NCBI RefSeq assembly: GCF_005221325.1
Contig: NZ_CP039891.1
Location: 62,001-126,000, forward strand
DNA length: 64,000 bases
From: Agrobacterium tumefaciens
Lineage (GTDB): Bacteria; Pseudomonadota; Alphaproteobacteria; Rhizobiales; Rhizobiaceae
Direction: 5' to 3'
In this document: piece after piece, positions 8,032 to 18,252 of the stretch
How positions within the stretch are numbered: the first letter of the stretch is position 1
Layout: each line of letters begins with the position of its first letter
Translations under genes and position numbers: made by a program
The notes under the pieces: model-generated
What the model was told of the DNA's origin: nothing
What the model saw: only the letters and a program-made list of their open reading frames with translations
Databases searched by the model: none

Positions 8032-9972
8032 CTATCGCCCCGGACTGTCAGTGCCGGAAGAGTTCTTGTGAAACCGGTTCTCTCCGACACAGGCCTTCAT
8101 GTCCTCGCGCCGGAACCAGACGGCCCGCCCGCATCGAAGCGGTGCATTGCCTGCCGTGAAGACGATCTGCTCGTCGGCGCGCATGCGCAGAACCTCATGC
8201 GGAAGGATCAACGGCCGGCGGTTAAGCTGCTTTGATCGCGAGCGCGACGATCCTTTCATTCCGGTTGAACGGTTGGTTTGGTCCACCTCGACCGTGGTGT
8301 CGCCGCAGCGCTTGGAAATGTAATCAGCGGTGTCGGGATCGTTGATCGCCGCAAACGAAATCCACGATGCGGATTCGAACCACTTGCTCGTTGCATCACG
8401 CCCGCCATAAGCCTCGCGCATTTGGCCAAGCGACTGGAAGATCATTGTCAGCGTGATGCCGTATTTGCGGCCTGCGTCTCGAGCAGTTTCGAGGATGCGC
8501 AGATAGCCGAGCCTTGCGACCTCGTCGAGCAGGAAGAGGGTCCGACCCTTCACGTCGCCGTTGCGGTTATAGATCGCGTTGAGCAGCGAGCCGATGACGA
8601 CGCGCGCAAATCCGGGATGGGCTTCCAGCACTTTCAGATCGAGCGCGATGAAGATATCGGTCTCGCCGTTTGCGAGATCGTCAGTCGAGAAACTGTCGCC
8701 GGACACCAGTCCGGCATAGTTCCGGTAGGACAGCCAGTGCGTTTCCTTGACTGCATTGGCATAAACCCCGGAAAACGTCTCCGGCGTCATGTTGACGAAG
8801 ACGGAGACATTCTCCTTCACGAAATCCGAATCCGACCCTTCATAGATCTTCGTCAAACGTGCTCGAAGCTTCGGCTCGGGTTCGGACAGATTGGCGCGAA
8901 CCTGGCGCAAAGTCTGCTCCTTTTCATCGGTGTGGCCGGACAGGCAGACGTCGGCGATCAAAGCCGTCAGGAGCTGCATCGCCGAGGCCCTGAAGAAGTC
9001 GTCGCGGGCAGATGCCGTGTGGGCATTGTCGGTCATGATCCACGTGGCGACGGCGACGATATCTTCTTCCTTGGTATTGCCGTGACGACCGATCCAGTCG
9101 AGCGCATTCAAGCCGACACCAGACGCGGTTGGATCAAGCACGATCACCTTGCGGCCGGCCTTGCGCCGATGTTCGATCACCATCGGCGCGACCTCGCTTG
9201 ACGGATCCAATACGACGAGGCCGCCGCCCCATTTGAGCGCGGTCGGGATCGTCACCGACGTCGTCTTGAAACCGCCGGAGCCAGCAAAGACGATCCCGTG
9301 CGACGAGCCGAAAGAGCCGTCGAAGCAGAGCAGCGGCGACTTGCCACCGGCACCCCAGCTTTGCGGTTCATCGGAGCGGAACGGCATAGTGGCAACGCTG
9401 TCGCGATCGACGCGGTAACGTTCGCCGATGACGATACCGCCGGCTTCGGGAAACACCTTTGCGGCTTCGGGCAGTTTCATCCAGTCGGCCTCGCCGTGGA
9501 CAGCGCGTTTGCCGCCGATCCGCTTCGGGGCTGCCATTGCGAAGGCGGCATTCCCCTTTATCGCAACCCGCAAAGCGAAGACGCTTCCGATGAAGGCGAC
9601 GGCCGCGCCGAGCATGGTTGCCGGGTCGGCGTAGGCGAGAACCGATTGACCGGCCGGGACGTCGCTGGCAATAGCGGCCAGTCGAATGGCCTCGCGTGTC
9701 ATAGCGATGATGACGACCACAGCACTTCCAGCCAGCACGCTCAGACCGGCGGCCTTGATATTCGTCGAACCATGGGTGGCGAACAGCGCAACAACGCCGA
9801 TCGCGGCGGCGCCCACGTAGGGCAGGACGAGCCCGGCGCGGCCCAGTGCCAGCCTCGCCGGCGCTGATGTTCCGAGTGCTGCCAGCCGATGTTCTAAGCC
9901 TGACATCATGACCAGCGCCGCGATCATGATTGCTGCGGGCAGGATTGTCAGAAGCAGCCTATTCGCCGTCAT
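8032..9972 (-). CDS. traG: TraG, type IV coupling protein (VirD4 family)
   Basis: 646 residues from the ATG at 9972, which overlaps traD by 14 bases; the longer frame to 10047 lacks family similarity. N-terminal hydrophobic segments anchor it in the inner membrane. Walker A is [10 protein letters not shown] near residue 230, and Walker B is [11 protein letters not shown] near residue 480. TraG links the relaxosome at oriT to the mating-pair channel and energises DNA export. Order traC-traD-traG matches Ti plasmids. The mating-pair (trb) genes are not in the window, so they must be elsewhere on the replicon or be missing. Confidence 0.95.
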   Translation of the reverse strand: MTANRLLLTILPAAIMIAALVMMSGLEHRLAALGTSAPARLALGRAGLVLPYVGAAAIGVVALFATHGSTNIKAAGLSVLAGSAVVVIIAMTREAIRLAAIASDVPAGQSVLAYADPATMLGAAVAFIGSVFALRVAIKGNAAFAMAAPKRIGGKRAVHGEADWMKLPEAAKVFPEAGGIVIGERYRVDRDSVATMPFRSDEPQSWGAGGKSPLLCFDGSFGSSHGIVFAGSGGFKTTSVTIPTALKWGGGLVVLDPSSEVAPMVIEHRRKAGRKVIVLDPTASGVGLNALDWIGRHGNTKEEDIVAVATWIMTDNAHTASARDDFFRASAMQLLTALIADVCLSGHTDEKEQTLRQVRANLSEPEPKLRARLTKIYEGSDSDFVKENVSVFVNMTPETFSGVYANAVKETHWLSYRNYAGLVSGDSFSTDDLANGETDIFIALDLKVLEAHPGFARVVIGSLLNAIYNRNGDVKGRTLFLLDEVARLGYLRILETARDAGRKYGITLTMIFQSLGQMREAYGGRDATSKWFESASWISFAAINDPDTADYISKRCGDTTVEVDQTNRSTGMKGSSRSRSKQLNRRPLILPHEVLRMRADEQIVFTAGNAPLRCGRAVWFRREDMKACVGENRFHKNSSGTDSPGR

Positions 9973-10174
9973 TGCCGAAGACCTCCGCGCCGATCGCCGC
10001 CAGTCGGGCTTTCTCCGTCTCGTCGCCCTTGATCCGCCCGCTGGCATCGATCAGCAGACCGAGCAGCAAGGAACGCTTCTCGTACCGCAGCCCCGCCTTG
10101 ACGATCAGGCCGCCGAGTTCGATTTTTTCGCGCGTGTCCTTTTTACGCGCCTCTGCCGTCGTTGATTTCGCCAT
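9959..10174 (-). CDS. traD: TraD, conjugal transfer protein
   Basis: 71 residues starting [20 protein letters not shown], the size and sequence pattern of Ti-plasmid TraD. The open frame extends upstream to 10360, but the extension overlaps traC and is not conserved in style. The gene starts four bases after the traC stop and ends inside the traG start. TraD is a small relaxosome-associated protein whose exact step in transfer is not well defined. Confidence 0.88.
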   Translation of the reverse strand: MAKSTTAEARKKDTREKIELGGLIVKAGLRYEKRSLLLGLLIDASGRIKGDETEKARLAAIGAEVFGNDGE

Positions 10175-10178
10175 CCGC

Positions 10179-10475
10179 TCAAGCCTCACCAGCCCCGCCC
10201 GCATCCGCGCCAGGCGACTGCGACGTGGACGGCTCACTGCCGCTTCTGCTCTCGCCGGCATTCTTTCTCCCGGTCGCCATACCTTTGCCTCCGCGAAACC
10301 GTTTGGCGACGTCCTCGAAGGCAGCCTGAAGCTCCGCCTCGTCAATCTCGATGTCGCCAAGACCAGCCCTCAGCGCGATGCGGCCGATGCGCTCGGCCTC
10401 ACGCGTCTCTGCCTGCTTCAGCTGGTCCTGCAATCTTGCGATCTCTTCCCTGATCTTCGATGACGGTTTCTTCAT
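10179..10475 (-). CDS. traC: TraC, conjugal transfer accessory protein
   Basis: 98 residues; the ATG at 10475 has AGGAG nine bases upstream. It begins with a charged coiled-coil helix ([23 protein letters not shown]), followed by [14 protein letters not shown] and a basic, low-complexity tail. This matches the TraC/MobC-like accessory protein of Ti plasmids that helps the relaxase at oriT. First gene of traCDG; the promoter and a TraR box lie 73-90 bases upstream. Confidence 0.88.
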   Translation of the reverse strand: MKKPSSKIREEIARLQDQLKQAETREAERIGRIALRAGLGDIEIDEAELQAAFEDVAKRFRGGKGMATGRKNAGESRSGSEPSTSQSPGADAGGAGEA

Positions 10476-10547
10476 TCCGGTTGCTCCTCTGAACTCTGGG
10501 CGTTGCGCTTGCGATGCCCAGACTCTCCCGGATGTGCCTGAATTGAA

Positions 10548-10565
10548 ATCTGCAGATCTGCAGAT
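10548..10565. promoter_or_regulatory. tra box, TraR operator between traC and traA
   Basis: Perfect 18-bp palindrome with the core TGCAGATCTGCA (10551-10562), identical in its 12 central bases to the known TraR operator of Ti plasmids. Its position between the divergent traCDG and traAFBH operons is also the known one, so one TraR dimer could activate both. The regulator gene traR is present at 17.0-17.8 kb. Confidence 0.9.
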
Positions 10566-10616
10566 CGCCAAGGGCGATGCTTTTGTGAATGATCCCGCCG
10601 TTCCGAAGGAGCGGTT

Positions 10617-10677
10617 CCAAGGGCGCAATTATACGTCGTGATACGACGCGTTGCTTATCGGCCCGGTGAGACCGGGC
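10617..10677. other. oriT: oriT, origin of conjugal transfer
   Basis: The segment CCAAGGGCGCAATTATA (10617-10633) resembles the nick region of RSF1010/Ti-type origins when read on the minus strand (TATAATTGCGCCCTTGG). It is joined to an inverted repeat CGTCGT-GAT-ACGACG (10634-10648). A second hairpin GCCCGGT-GAG-ACCGGGC follows at 10661-10677. The location between traC and traA is the expected oriT position. The exact nick site cannot be fixed from sequence alone. Confidence 0.85.
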
Positions 10678-10727
10678 TCTACTGCCACTCCCGACGAACT
10701 TGGTTCTAACCGGGAGCGCTCTTCGCC

Positions 10728-13700
10728 GTGGCCATCGCCCATTTCTCAGCCAGCATCGTCAGCCGCGGCTCGGGCCGCAGCGTGGTGCTGTCTGCCGCCT
10801 ACCGGCACTGCGCGAAGATGGAATTCGAGCGCGAGGCCCGCACCATTGACTACACCCGCAAACAAGGCTTGCTGCATGAAGAGTTCGTACTCCCTGCAAA
10901 TGCCCCCGAATGGGCTCGCAGCCTCATCGCCGACCGCTCTGTTTCGGGCGCTATCGAAGCCTTCTGGAACAAGGTGGAAGCGTTCGAGAAGCGTGCCGAT
11001 GCGCAGCTTGCCCGTGACCTGACGATTGCCTTGCCCCTGGAACTTTCGGCCGAGCAGAACATCGCCCTGGTCAGGGATTTTGTCGAGAAACACATCCTGG
11101 CGAAGGGCATGGTTGCCGATTGGGTTTACCACGAAAATCCCGGCAATCCGCACATCCATCTGATGACCACGTTGCGGCCGCTTTCTGATGAGAGCTTCGG
11201 GTCGAAGAAGGTTGCCGTCATCGGCGAGGACGGCCAGCCGGTACGCACGAAGTCCGGGAAGATCCTATACGAACTCTGGGCCGGTTCGACCGATGACTTC
11301 AACGTGTTGCGCGACGGATGGTTCGAGCGGTTGAACCATCATCTCGCGCTCGGCGGCATCGATCTCAAGATCGACGGCCGTTCCTATGAGAAGCAGGGTA
11401 TCAATCTTGAGCCCACCGTTCACCTTGGCGTCGGGGCCAAGGCGATCGAGCGCAAGGCGGAGCAAAGGGGTGTTCGCCCGGAACTGGAACGGGTCGAGCT
11501 GAACGAGCAACGACGCTCGGAAAACACCCGCCGCATTCTGAACAATCCAGCCATCGTGCTCGACTTGATCACGCGAGAGAAGAGCGTCTTCGACGAACGC
11601 GATATAGCCAAGGTCCTGCATCGCTATATCGACGACCCCGCGCTCTTCCAGCAATTGATGTTGAAGATCATCCTGAACCCGGACGTGTTGCGGCTGCAGC
11701 GCGAGACGATCGATTTCTCCACCGGAGAAAAGCTGCCGGCGCGCTATTCCACGCGGGCGATGATCCGGCTGGAAGCGACGATGGCACGGCAGGCAACATG
11801 GCTGTCGAACCGGGAGGGAAGGAGCGTTTCCCCCACCGCTCTCGACGCCACCTTCCGGCGCCATGAGCAGTTGTCCGACGAGCAGAAAGCGGCAATCGAG
11901 CGCGTTGCAGGACCTGCCCGTATCGCCGCGGTCGTCGGACGTGCCGGGGCCGGCAAGACCACGATGATGAAGGCAGCCCGTGAAGTCTGGGAATTGGCTG
12001 GATATCATGTGGTCGGTGGTGCGCTTGCAGGCAAAGCGGCCGAAGGATTGGAAAAGGAAGCGGGGATCCAGAGCCGGACGCTTGCGTCATGGGAGCTGCG
12101 CTGGAAACGCGGCCGTGACCTTCTGGACGACAAAACGATCTTCATCATGGACGAGGCCGGCATGGTCGCCTCAAAACAAATGGCGGCCTTCGTCGATGCG
12201 GCGGTTCGGGCGGGTGCGAAGATCGTGCTGGTCGGCGATCCCGAACAGCTTCAGCCGATCGAGGCGGGCGCTGCTTTCCGCGCCATTGTCGATCGCATTG
12301 GTTACGCCGAACTCGAAACCATCTATCGCCAGCGCGCGGAATGGATGCGCAAGGCGTCGCTCGATCTCGCGCGCGGCAATGTCGAAAACGCATTGAGTGC
12401 TTATGGTGCCAACGTCAGGATTGCGGGCGAGCGCCTGAAGGCCGAAGCTGTCGAGCGTCTGATCGCCGACTGGAACCACGACTACGATCAGACGAAGACG
12501 ATTCTGATCCTTGCCCATCTGCGCCGCGATGTTCGCATGCTCAATGTCATGGCCCGCGAAAAGCTGGTCGAACGCGGCATTGTCGGTGAAGGTCATCTGT
12601 TCCGGACCGCCGACGGCGAACGCCGTTTCGACGCTGGCGACCAGATTGTCTTCCTGAAGAACGAGAGATCGCTCGGCGTCAAGAATGGCATGATCGGTCA
12701 TGTCGTAGAGGCAGCAGCAAACCGCATCGTCGCAACGGTGGGCGAGGGGGATCGGCGGCGCCAGGTGATCGTCGAACAGCGGTTCTACAACAATCTCGAT
12801 CACGGCTACGCCACGACGATCCACAAGTCTCAAGGAGCGACCGTCGATAGGGTCAAGGTGCTCGCTTCCCTGTCTCTGGATCGGCATCTGACCTATGTGG
12901 CGATGACCCGCCATCGTGAGGATCTGCAACTCTATTACGGAACGCGGTCCTTCTCCTTCAATGGCGGCCTGGCCAAGGTTCTCTCCCGAAGACAAGCCAA
13001 GGAGACGACGCTCGATTACGAGCATGGGCAGTTCTATCGCGAGGCGCTGCGCTTCGCCGAGACTCGTGGCCTGCACGTCGTCCAGGTCGCACGCACGATG
13101 GTACGCGATCGGCTCGACTGGACGCTCCGCCAGAAAGCCAAACTTGTCGATCTCAGCCGGCGTCTTGCTGCCTTCGCCGCGCACCTCGGCATCACCCAAT
13201 CCCCGAAAACCCAAACGATGAAGGAGACCGCACCGATGGTCGCAGGCATCAAGATATTCTCCGGTTCTGTTGCCGATACGGTCGGTGACAGGCTCGGCAC
13301 AGATCCCGCCCTGAAGCAACAATGGGAGGAAGTCTCGGCGCGTTTCGCGTACGTCTTCGCCGATCCCGAATCCGCCTTCCGTGCGATTAACTTCGACGCG
13401 GTTCTGGCAGACAAGGAGGTGGCGAACCAGGTTCTCCGGAAAATCGAAGTGGAGCCGGCTTCGATCGGCCCGCTAAAGGGCAAGACCGACATTCTCGCCA
13501 CCAGGTCGGAGCGGGAGGCGCGTCGTGTCGCCGAGGTCAATGTTCCCGCCTTGAAGCGGGATCTTGAGCAATATCTTCGGATGCGTGAGACGGTTACTCA
13601 GAGGCTGCAAACGGACGAGCAGTCCCTGCGTCAGCGGGTCTCGATTGACATTCCGGCGCTGTCGCCGGGAGCCCGTGTCGTGCTGGAGAGGGTGCGTGAC

Positions 13701-14030
13701 GCAATCGACCGCAACGATCTGCCGGCAGCGATGGCCTACGCGATCAGCAATCGCGAAACAAAGCTCGAAATCGACGGGTTCAACCGGGCGGTTACCGAGC
13801 GGTTCGGGGAACGGACGCTGTTGAGCAACTCTGCCCGTGAGCCGTCGGGAAAGCTGTACGAAAAGCTCTCCGAGTCCATGAAACCGGAGCAGAAGGAGCA
13901 GCTCAAACAAGCCTGGCCGGTCATGCGCACGGCGCAACAACTCGCGGCTCACGAGCGCACCGTGCAGTCGCTGAGGCAAGCCGAGGAACAGCGTCTTACC
14001 CAGCGCCAGACGCCGGTGCTGAAGCAATGA
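10728..14030 (+). CDS. traA: TraA, relaxase-helicase of conjugal transfer
   Basis: 1100 residues from a GTG start with GGGAG upstream. The N-terminal MobA/MobL relaxase domain (about residues 1-250) has the metal-binding histidines in [12 protein letters not shown] (His135, His142, His144). A RecD/TraI-like helicase follows, with Walker [11 protein letters not shown] near residue 405, IIMDEAGMV, and late motif [11 protein letters not shown]. TraA nicks oriT, stays bound to the 5' end and unwinds the transferred strand. The C-terminal 250 residues are charged and helical. The stop overlaps traF (ATGA), and oriT lies just upstream. Confidence 0.96.
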   Translation: MAIAHFSASIVSRGSGRSVVLSAAYRHCAKMEFEREARTIDYTRKQGLLHEEFVLPANAPEWARSLIADRSVSGAIEAFWNKVEAFEKRADAQLARDLTIALPLELSAEQNIALVRDFVEKHILAKGMVADWVYHENPGNPHIHLMTTLRPLSDESFGSKKVAVIGEDGQPVRTKSGKILYELWAGSTDDFNVLRDGWFERLNHHLALGGIDLKIDGRSYEKQGINLEPTVHLGVGAKAIERKAEQRGVRPELERVELNEQRRSENTRRILNNPAIVLDLITREKSVFDERDIAKVLHRYIDDPALFQQLMLKIILNPDVLRLQRETIDFSTGEKLPARYSTRAMIRLEATMARQATWLSNREGRSVSPTALDATFRRHEQLSDEQKAAIERVAGPARIAAVVGRAGAGKTTMMKAAREVWELAGYHVVGGALAGKAAEGLEKEAGIQSRTLASWELRWKRGRDLLDDKTIFIMDEAGMVASKQMAAFVDAAVRAGAKIVLVGDPEQLQPIEAGAAFRAIVDRIGYAELETIYRQRAEWMRKASLDLARGNVENALSAYGANVRIAGERLKAEAVERLIADWNHDYDQTKTILILAHLRRDVRMLNVMAREKLVERGIVGEGHLFRTADGERRFDAGDQIVFLKNERSLGVKNGMIGHVVEAAANRIVATVGEGDRRRQVIVEQRFYNNLDHGYATTIHKSQGATVDRVKVLASLSLDRHLTYVAMTRHREDLQLYYGTRSFSFNGGLAKVLSRRQAKETTLDYEHGQFYREALRFAETRGLHVVQVARTMVRDRLDWTLRQKAKLVDLSRRLAAFAAHLGITQSPKTQTMKETAPMVAGIKIFSGSVADTVGDRLGTDPALKQQWEEVSARFAYVFADPESAFRAINFDAVLADKEVANQVLRKIEVEPASIGPLKGKTDILATRSEREARRVAEVNVPALKRDLEQYLRMRETVTQRLQTDEQSLRQRVSIDIPALSPGARVVLERVRDAIDRNDLPAAMAYAISNRETKLEIDGFNRAVTERFGERTLLSNSAREPSGKLYEKLSESMKPEQKEQLKQAWPVMRTAQQLAAHERTVQSLRQAEEQRLTQRQTPVLKQ

Positions 14031-14557
14031 GGCGGAGACGGGTTCTCCTGTTTCTGTCTGGCGCCGCTGTCATCATAGCCGCACTCGCGGCGGCTGCGAT
14101 CACGGGTGGCTATCGGCTGAACCTGACCCCAAGCGAGCCGCTCGGCCTCTGGCGTATCGAACAGCTTCAGCGTCCGGTCGCTATCGGCGATCTTGTGTTT
14201 TTATGTCCGCCCTCGACAGCCGTCTTCGCAGAGGCACGAGTTCGCGGATATCTTCGGCGAGGTCTTTGTGCCGGTGGCGTTGCGCCGTTGATCAAGACTG
14301 TTGCGGCGCTCCCTGGGCAGCGTGTCGAAATCACCGATCACGTGCACATCGACGGCCGTTCGGTCCCCGCATCGTCGGTGAGCGGCACGGACGGCGATGG
14401 CAGGGTGCTCCTGCCTGACTCCGGCGGCGTGGTTCCGCCGCATCATTTGTTCCTTCACTCCTCCTTTGCGAGCTCCTATGATAGTCGATATTTTGGTCCG
14501 GTTCCGGATTCCGGTCTTCTCGGCCTGGCGCGGCCCGTCTTCACCTTCCACCTGTGA
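14027..14557 (+). CDS. traF: TraF, S26-type signal-peptidase-like transfer protein
   Basis: 176 residues with one N-terminal membrane anchor (about residues 6-28). The SEPLGLWR segment carries the catalytic Ser of the TraF/S26C peptidase family, and [15 protein letters not shown] supplies the Lys box. In RP4, TraF processes and cyclises the pilin; Ti-plasmid TraF is thought to have a similar maturation role. The start overlaps the traA stop (ATGA), and the gene ends 16 bases before traB. Confidence 0.92.
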   Translation: MRRRRVLLFLSGAAVIIAALAAAAITGGYRLNLTPSEPLGLWRIEQLQRPVAIGDLVFLCPPSTAVFAEARVRGYLRRGLCAGGVAPLIKTVAALPGQRVEITDHVHIDGRSVPASSVSGTDGDGRVLLPDSGGVVPPHHLFLHSSFASSYDSRYFGPVPDSGLLGLARPVFTFHL

Positions 14558-14573
14558 TCGCGGTGGCGACCAT

Positions 14574-15773
14574 ATGACTGATCGCTGGAAATGCATCTTT
14601 CTCGTCGTCGCTGCGATCCTCTGTGGAAGGATCGGCTGGAGCGGCGAGGTACTTCTCTTGCCCCTCACGATGATATTTCCTGTGCTATGGGCCATGACGC
14701 CGTCACGCTCGATAGCTGCACTCGTGTCTGCAGGGTATTTTCTGGCGGCCTCCCGCGGTTTGCCGCAGGGCGTGGCCAACTTCTACGCTTCCGATCTCTG
14801 GCCTGGACTTCTGCTGTGGGTGACGGCTTCGGTGTCGTTTATTGCCGTGCATGCCGCACTCTGGATGAGGCCCTGTGACGAATTTGCGTCGGGGACCAGG
14901 GGCGCGGATTTGGCGAGAGCGATACGTTATCTGCTCGCAATGGGGCTTACTGCGCTGCCGCCCTTCGGCATCACCGGTTGGGCGCATCCCCTGACTGCTG
15001 CCGGCGTTCTATTCCCCGGTTGGGGATGGTGGGGAGTGGGCGCGACCGCGATCCTGTTGGTCCTCACGATCGGTCGAAGATGGCGGATCGCGGTCGCAGT
15101 CATCGGAGGACTTTACGTCTGGTCCCTAACAAACTGGACGCCCCCGAAACTACCACCCGGCTGGATTGCGGTCGATCTGAAACAAGGGAGAACCGTTGGG
15201 CGCAATGGCTCGCTGGCCTATCAACGTGATTTGATTGACACGGTGCGCAAGGCCGCCGAAGCGGGCGAGGATGTTCGTGTCGCGGTGCTGCCTGAAAGTG
15301 CGCTCGGCTTCTGGACGCCGACCGTCGCACGGGTCTGGCAGGAAGGTCTCCGTGGCTCCAGTCTCACTGTCGTCGCAGGTGCCGCCGTCATCGACTGGCG
15401 CGGCTATGACAGTGTCATGGTGGCGATTTCGGCCAACTCTGCAACGGTCCCCTATCGGGAGCGTATGCCAGTCCCGGGTTCGATGTGGCAACCATGGTTG
15501 CGATGGACCGGACAGGGCGGTGGCGCGGGGGCCGCCTTCTTCGGCAATCCGGTGATTGAGGTTGAGGGAAGAAGGATCGCGCCGCTGATCTGCTACGAGC
15601 AACTCCTTGTCTGGCCCGTCCTGCAATCAATGCTGCACTCGCCCCAGGTGATGGTTGCGGTGGGCAATGGATGGTGGACGGAAAACACCTCGATTGTTGC
15701 GATCCAGAAAGCGAGCGTTGCGGCCTGGGCAAGGCTCTTCGGCTTACCGGTTGTCATGGCATTCAACATATAG
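14574..15773 (+). CDS. traB: TraB, membrane conjugal transfer protein (nitrilase/Lnt-like)
   Basis: 399 residues from the ATG at 14574; the upstream open frame overlaps traF and is not convincing. Six or so hydrophobic segments fill the first 200 residues, followed by a CN-hydrolase-like domain with VLPESALGFW (Glu), then PLICYEQLL with the catalytic-type Cys, and VAVGNGWWTENTS. This resembles apolipoprotein N-acyltransferase. Ti-plasmid TraB raises conjugation efficiency, but no enzyme activity is established. Third gene of traAFBH. Confidence 0.9.
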   Translation: MTDRWKCIFLVVAAILCGRIGWSGEVLLLPLTMIFPVLWAMTPSRSIAALVSAGYFLAASRGLPQGVANFYASDLWPGLLLWVTASVSFIAVHAALWMRPCDEFASGTRGADLARAIRYLLAMGLTALPPFGITGWAHPLTAAGVLFPGWGWWGVGATAILLVLTIGRRWRIAVAVIGGLYVWSLTNWTPPKLPPGWIAVDLKQGRTVGRNGSLAYQRDLIDTVRKAAEAGEDVRVAVLPESALGFWTPTVARVWQEGLRGSSLTVVAGAAVIDWRGYDSVMVAISANSATVPYRERMPVPGSMWQPWLRWTGQGGGAGAAFFGNPVIEVEGRRIAPLICYEQLLVWPVLQSMLHSPQVMVAVGNGWWTENTSIVAIQKASVAAWARLFGLPVVMAFNI

Positions 15774-15785
15774 GGAGTACCCAAG

Positions 15786-16412
15786 ATGCTCGATGCCGTC
15801 CTTATCCAGCAATGCGCCGATCCTACCCTGGAGGCTGCGATCGTCGAGCAGTTCATCGCGAAGGCCGGATCGCAGGACCCGCTGACCATTACCGTGCGCT
15901 CCGGCAACCGCATGGTGCTGGTGCCGAAGCCGACAACGCCGGAAGAGGCACTGGCTCTGATCCGCGACAATCTCGGTCGCAACACCGTTCGCGTCGGCAT
16001 CACCCAGTATCCGGCAGGCCTCGGCATTGTCGAGGCCGGTCAGTTGAAGCCGGATCTGGTCGATCCTTGCGAGAATATCCGCATGGGGACGACGCTGTTT
16101 GCCAAGGTCTTTCGCATCGTTTCAAAATGGTATGGCAATCCCACGGCGAAAGAAGTCCTGCCTCAGGTCATGGATGATGCGGTCATCGCCTGGCAGACGG
16201 GATATTTCGAAGGGGCGGCGGTGTTTCGGGCGGAGGATCCGGGACAGCAAAAAATCGCTCGGCCTGGAACCGTCGATCCCGAGAAATCCGAAGAGGATAG
16301 CCACCTCGATGACGCCAGTGACGTGGTGAAATCTGCGACCGATGCGGTAGCATCCGATCCGAACAAGGCAAGCATTAGGATCGACCTCTCCGGGATCGGT
16401 GCAAGGCCGTAA
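15786..16412 (+). CDS. traH: TraH, conjugal transfer protein
   Basis: 208 residues, GGGAG ahead of the ATG and 12 bases after the traB stop. The middle (VRVGITQYPAGLGIVEA then DPCENIRMGTTLF) resembles the second half of VirB1-like lytic transglycosylases, although a clear catalytic Glu motif and a signal peptide are not obvious. The C-terminal third is acidic and low in complexity. TraH is the last gene of the Ti-type traAFBH operon; its biochemical role is not established. Confidence 0.82.
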   Translation: MLDAVLIQQCADPTLEAAIVEQFIAKAGSQDPLTITVRSGNRMVLVPKPTTPEEALALIRDNLGRNTVRVGITQYPAGLGIVEAGQLKPDLVDPCENIRMGTTLFAKVFRIVSKWYGNPTAKEVLPQVMDDAVIAWQTGYFEGAAVFRAEDPGQQKIARPGTVDPEKSEEDSHLDDASDVVKSATDAVASDPNKASIRIDLSGIGARP

Positions 16413-16421
16413 ATCCTAGTA

Positions 16422-16439
16422 GTCTGCAGATCTGCAAAG
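16422..16439. promoter_or_regulatory. Second tra box, downstream of traH and upstream of traM
   Basis: The core TGCAGATCTGCA (16425-16436) is identical to the core of the first tra box, with less symmetric flanks. It lies ten bases after the traH stop and about 290 bases before traM. TraR-dependent activation of traM would form the known feedback brake on quorum sensing. The distance is long for a promoter site, so an untranslated leader or another target must be assumed. Confidence 0.8.
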
Positions 16440-16727
16440 CGATTGTTTTTCCAATGCACTAGCGAAAGCAGTCTACAGCTTTTATAAGACGGGCAGGGCA
16501 GTACGCGCTGCCCGGGGGTGTGGAAACCCTTACTCGGCGGTTGGTGTCGGCCGATACGACATCAGAATCCTCTGGCCATTGGCCGGTGGGCCTGCGACGT
16601 ATGTCCAGGTGCTCCGGTGCTAAAGGTCGCAGGACTGTCCGAGTACAGTTTCCAACCCCCGGCTTGGGATCAGAGATTAACGTTTGCGGGGGCGCACCGC
16701 GAACTATACTCCAAGGTTGGATCACCA
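16440..16727. other. Non-coding stretch between tra box and traM
   Basis: About 290 bases with no convincing gene; open frames here lack ribosome sites and similarity to anything recognised. A GC-rich inverted repeat (GGCAG-TACGCG-CTGCC) near 16497-16512 could end traAFBH transcription or fold in a traM leader. It has no T-run. Confidence 0.4.
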
Positions 16728-17036
16728 ATGGATTTGAAAGATTCAGCAGTGTCGGACACATGTGAATTGCGCCCGGTGATCGGGCTCACGCGCGGACTTC
16801 CAATCCCGGATATAGAGACGTTGGCGGTCAACGCCATCCGGATGCACAGGCAACTCGTCGAAAAGGCGGATCAGCTTTTCCAGGCGCTGCCGGAGGAATA
16901 TCAAACGGGGAAATCGTTCGGTGGCAAACAGCATCTTGAATACATCGAAGCAATGATCGAGATGCATGCGCAGATGAGCGCCGTTAACGCGCTTGTTGGT
17001 CTGCTGGGCTACATTCCAAAGGTTTCAGTCAACTAA
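16728..17036 (+). CDS. traM: TraM, antiactivator of TraR
   Basis: 102 residues, exactly the length of Ti-plasmid TraM. Characteristic blocks are ELRPVIGLTRGLP near residue 12, the helix RMHRQLVEKADQLFQALPE, QHLEYIEAMIEMHAQMSA, and the end LLGYIPKVSVN. TraM binds TraR and blocks its DNA binding, so transfer stays off until the cell density threshold is passed. The start at 16728 was chosen over the longer frame (16518) because only this part matches the family. traR follows on the opposite strand, ten bases away. Confidence 0.93.
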   Translation: MDLKDSAVSDTCELRPVIGLTRGLPIPDIETLAVNAIRMHRQLVEKADQLFQALPEEYQTGKSFGGKQHLEYIEAMIEMHAQMSAVNALVGLLGYIPKVSVN

Positions 17037-17046
17037 AGACCCGCGC

Positions 17047-17751
17047 CTAGATGAGGCCGGCGCGGATGGCGAGTGCCACCAGGTGCGGCATCGTATGGAT
17101 CTGGAAGCGCTTTCTCGCCTCCTCAAGTTTGCTTTTCACCGAATTGTATTTAACGCCCTCGAGATCGGCAGCTTCTTCCATCGTCTTGCCGACCGAGATC
17201 CAGTTTAGGTACGCGGCCTCTTTCGGATCGAGCCACGCCGGGTGCTGTGCAGTCGGCGTTAGGGGCAACAGGGTCATACGGGTGTGAAGCTGGCCAACAG
17301 CTGCGGCGGCCGCGACAGGATCGATATCTCGTTCGAGTTCGATTGCTTGTTTATCGGATGCCAGAGTAAACATGGAAGTCGAGCCATTGGCTGCTCTGAT
17401 CGGGATGGTGATGCCGGAACGGATGCCGAATTCTGCTGCCTGGTCGAAGAACGCCCGCTCTTCCTTTGAAAGCTGCCGTCTCTGTTCCTCCCCGCTCCAC
17501 GTAAATACCCGTTTCAGCGATTTCGCGCGCTTTACGATCGGGTCGATGGTCTCGTATTTTCTTTTGAAATAAATCGACCGCCAACCGGGAGGGTAATTTG
17601 ATGAGGTGATTGTGTGGCCCGGTCGGATGAACAGATAGGCATAGCCGGAAAATCCTGCTTGGTGGGCAAGATGGGTTAGAGCGTCCTTCAAGACACTCTC
17701 GTCGCCCCGAAGCGCTGCAAGGTCAATTAGCTTGTCCAGCCAATGTTGCAT
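17047..17751 (-). CDS. traR: TraR, LuxR-family acyl-homoserine-lactone-dependent activator
   Basis: 234 residues, the same length as Ti-plasmid TraR. The N-terminal pheromone domain keeps Trp57, Tyr61, Asp70 and Trp85, the residues that contact 3-oxo-octanoyl-homoserine lactone in known TraR. The C-terminal LuxR HTH is at about residues 170-234 ([25 protein letters not shown] is split across its first helices). TraR with ligand binds the tra boxes at 10.55 and 16.43 kb and activates transfer genes. The signal synthase gene traI is not in the window. traR and traM are convergent. Confidence 0.95.
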   Translation of the reverse strand: MQHWLDKLIDLAALRGDESVLKDALTHLAHQAGFSGYAYLFIRPGHTITSSNYPPGWRSIYFKRKYETIDPIVKRAKSLKRVFTWSGEEQRRQLSKEERAFFDQAAEFGIRSGITIPIRAANGSTSMFTLASDKQAIELERDIDPVAAAAAVGQLHTRMTLLPLTPTAQHPAWLDPKEAAYLNWISVGKTMEEAADLEGVKYNSVKSKLEEARKRFQIHTMPHLVALAIRAGLI

Positions 17752-18252
17752 ATTTTACTCCGTAATTTGTCAGGTGGGACAGGTCACGAGGCGCTCGTCA
17801 TTGCTTGCATCTTTAGCATTAACGCAATCATAAATTGCATAATCAAGGTTATGGAACTTTAGGAACTGGCGATCTACTGCCGACACCACTGACTAGGGTT
17901 GCCGCCCTTCAAGATAACGGGCGGCCGAGGCGCTGGCGGTGGGCGGGGTCCGCGCCTCGTTTGGGAAAATTCGCTGACTACAGAACTTGCTGCGCCATTC
18001 TCAGAAGGCGTGGTTAATATGCCGACCGCTTCTTTCGTTCCATCGATCAATTAGTTCGCTGCAGAGTTCACGCGCCTTCCGTTACCTCGCAGGATAACGC
18101 CTTCCTGATATCGAACGTTTTCGACCAAGTGTCTCCTTGTTCGCCTATAACCTCGACTTCATCCGGTCTAACGTTCCGATAGAAGTACTACGCAACCCTT
18201 CCGGTCCCCTCGCCGCGCTATGGCTGATAATGTGTTTGCCCAACTTCGAGTT
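17752..18252. other. Intergenic region upstream of traR
   Basis: About 500 bases with no convincing gene on either strand. The traR promoter should lie near 17755-17860, where the DNA becomes AT-rich. No tra box was found there. This stretch also marks the border between the transfer region and the next, unrelated cluster. Confidence 0.5.

Noticed and set aside
8278..9867. Plus-strand open frames of 307 and 189 residues opposite traG
   Set aside because: Shadows of traG; the composition is unlike a protein and no start signal is present.
12171..13322. 383-residue minus-strand frame opposite traA
   Set aside because: Lies fully inside the relaxase-helicase gene and shows no motif of its own.
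16490..16520. GC-rich inverted repeat after traH as a Rho-independent terminator
   Set aside because: There is no T-run after the stem and the arms are short, so it is only mentioned as a possible structure.
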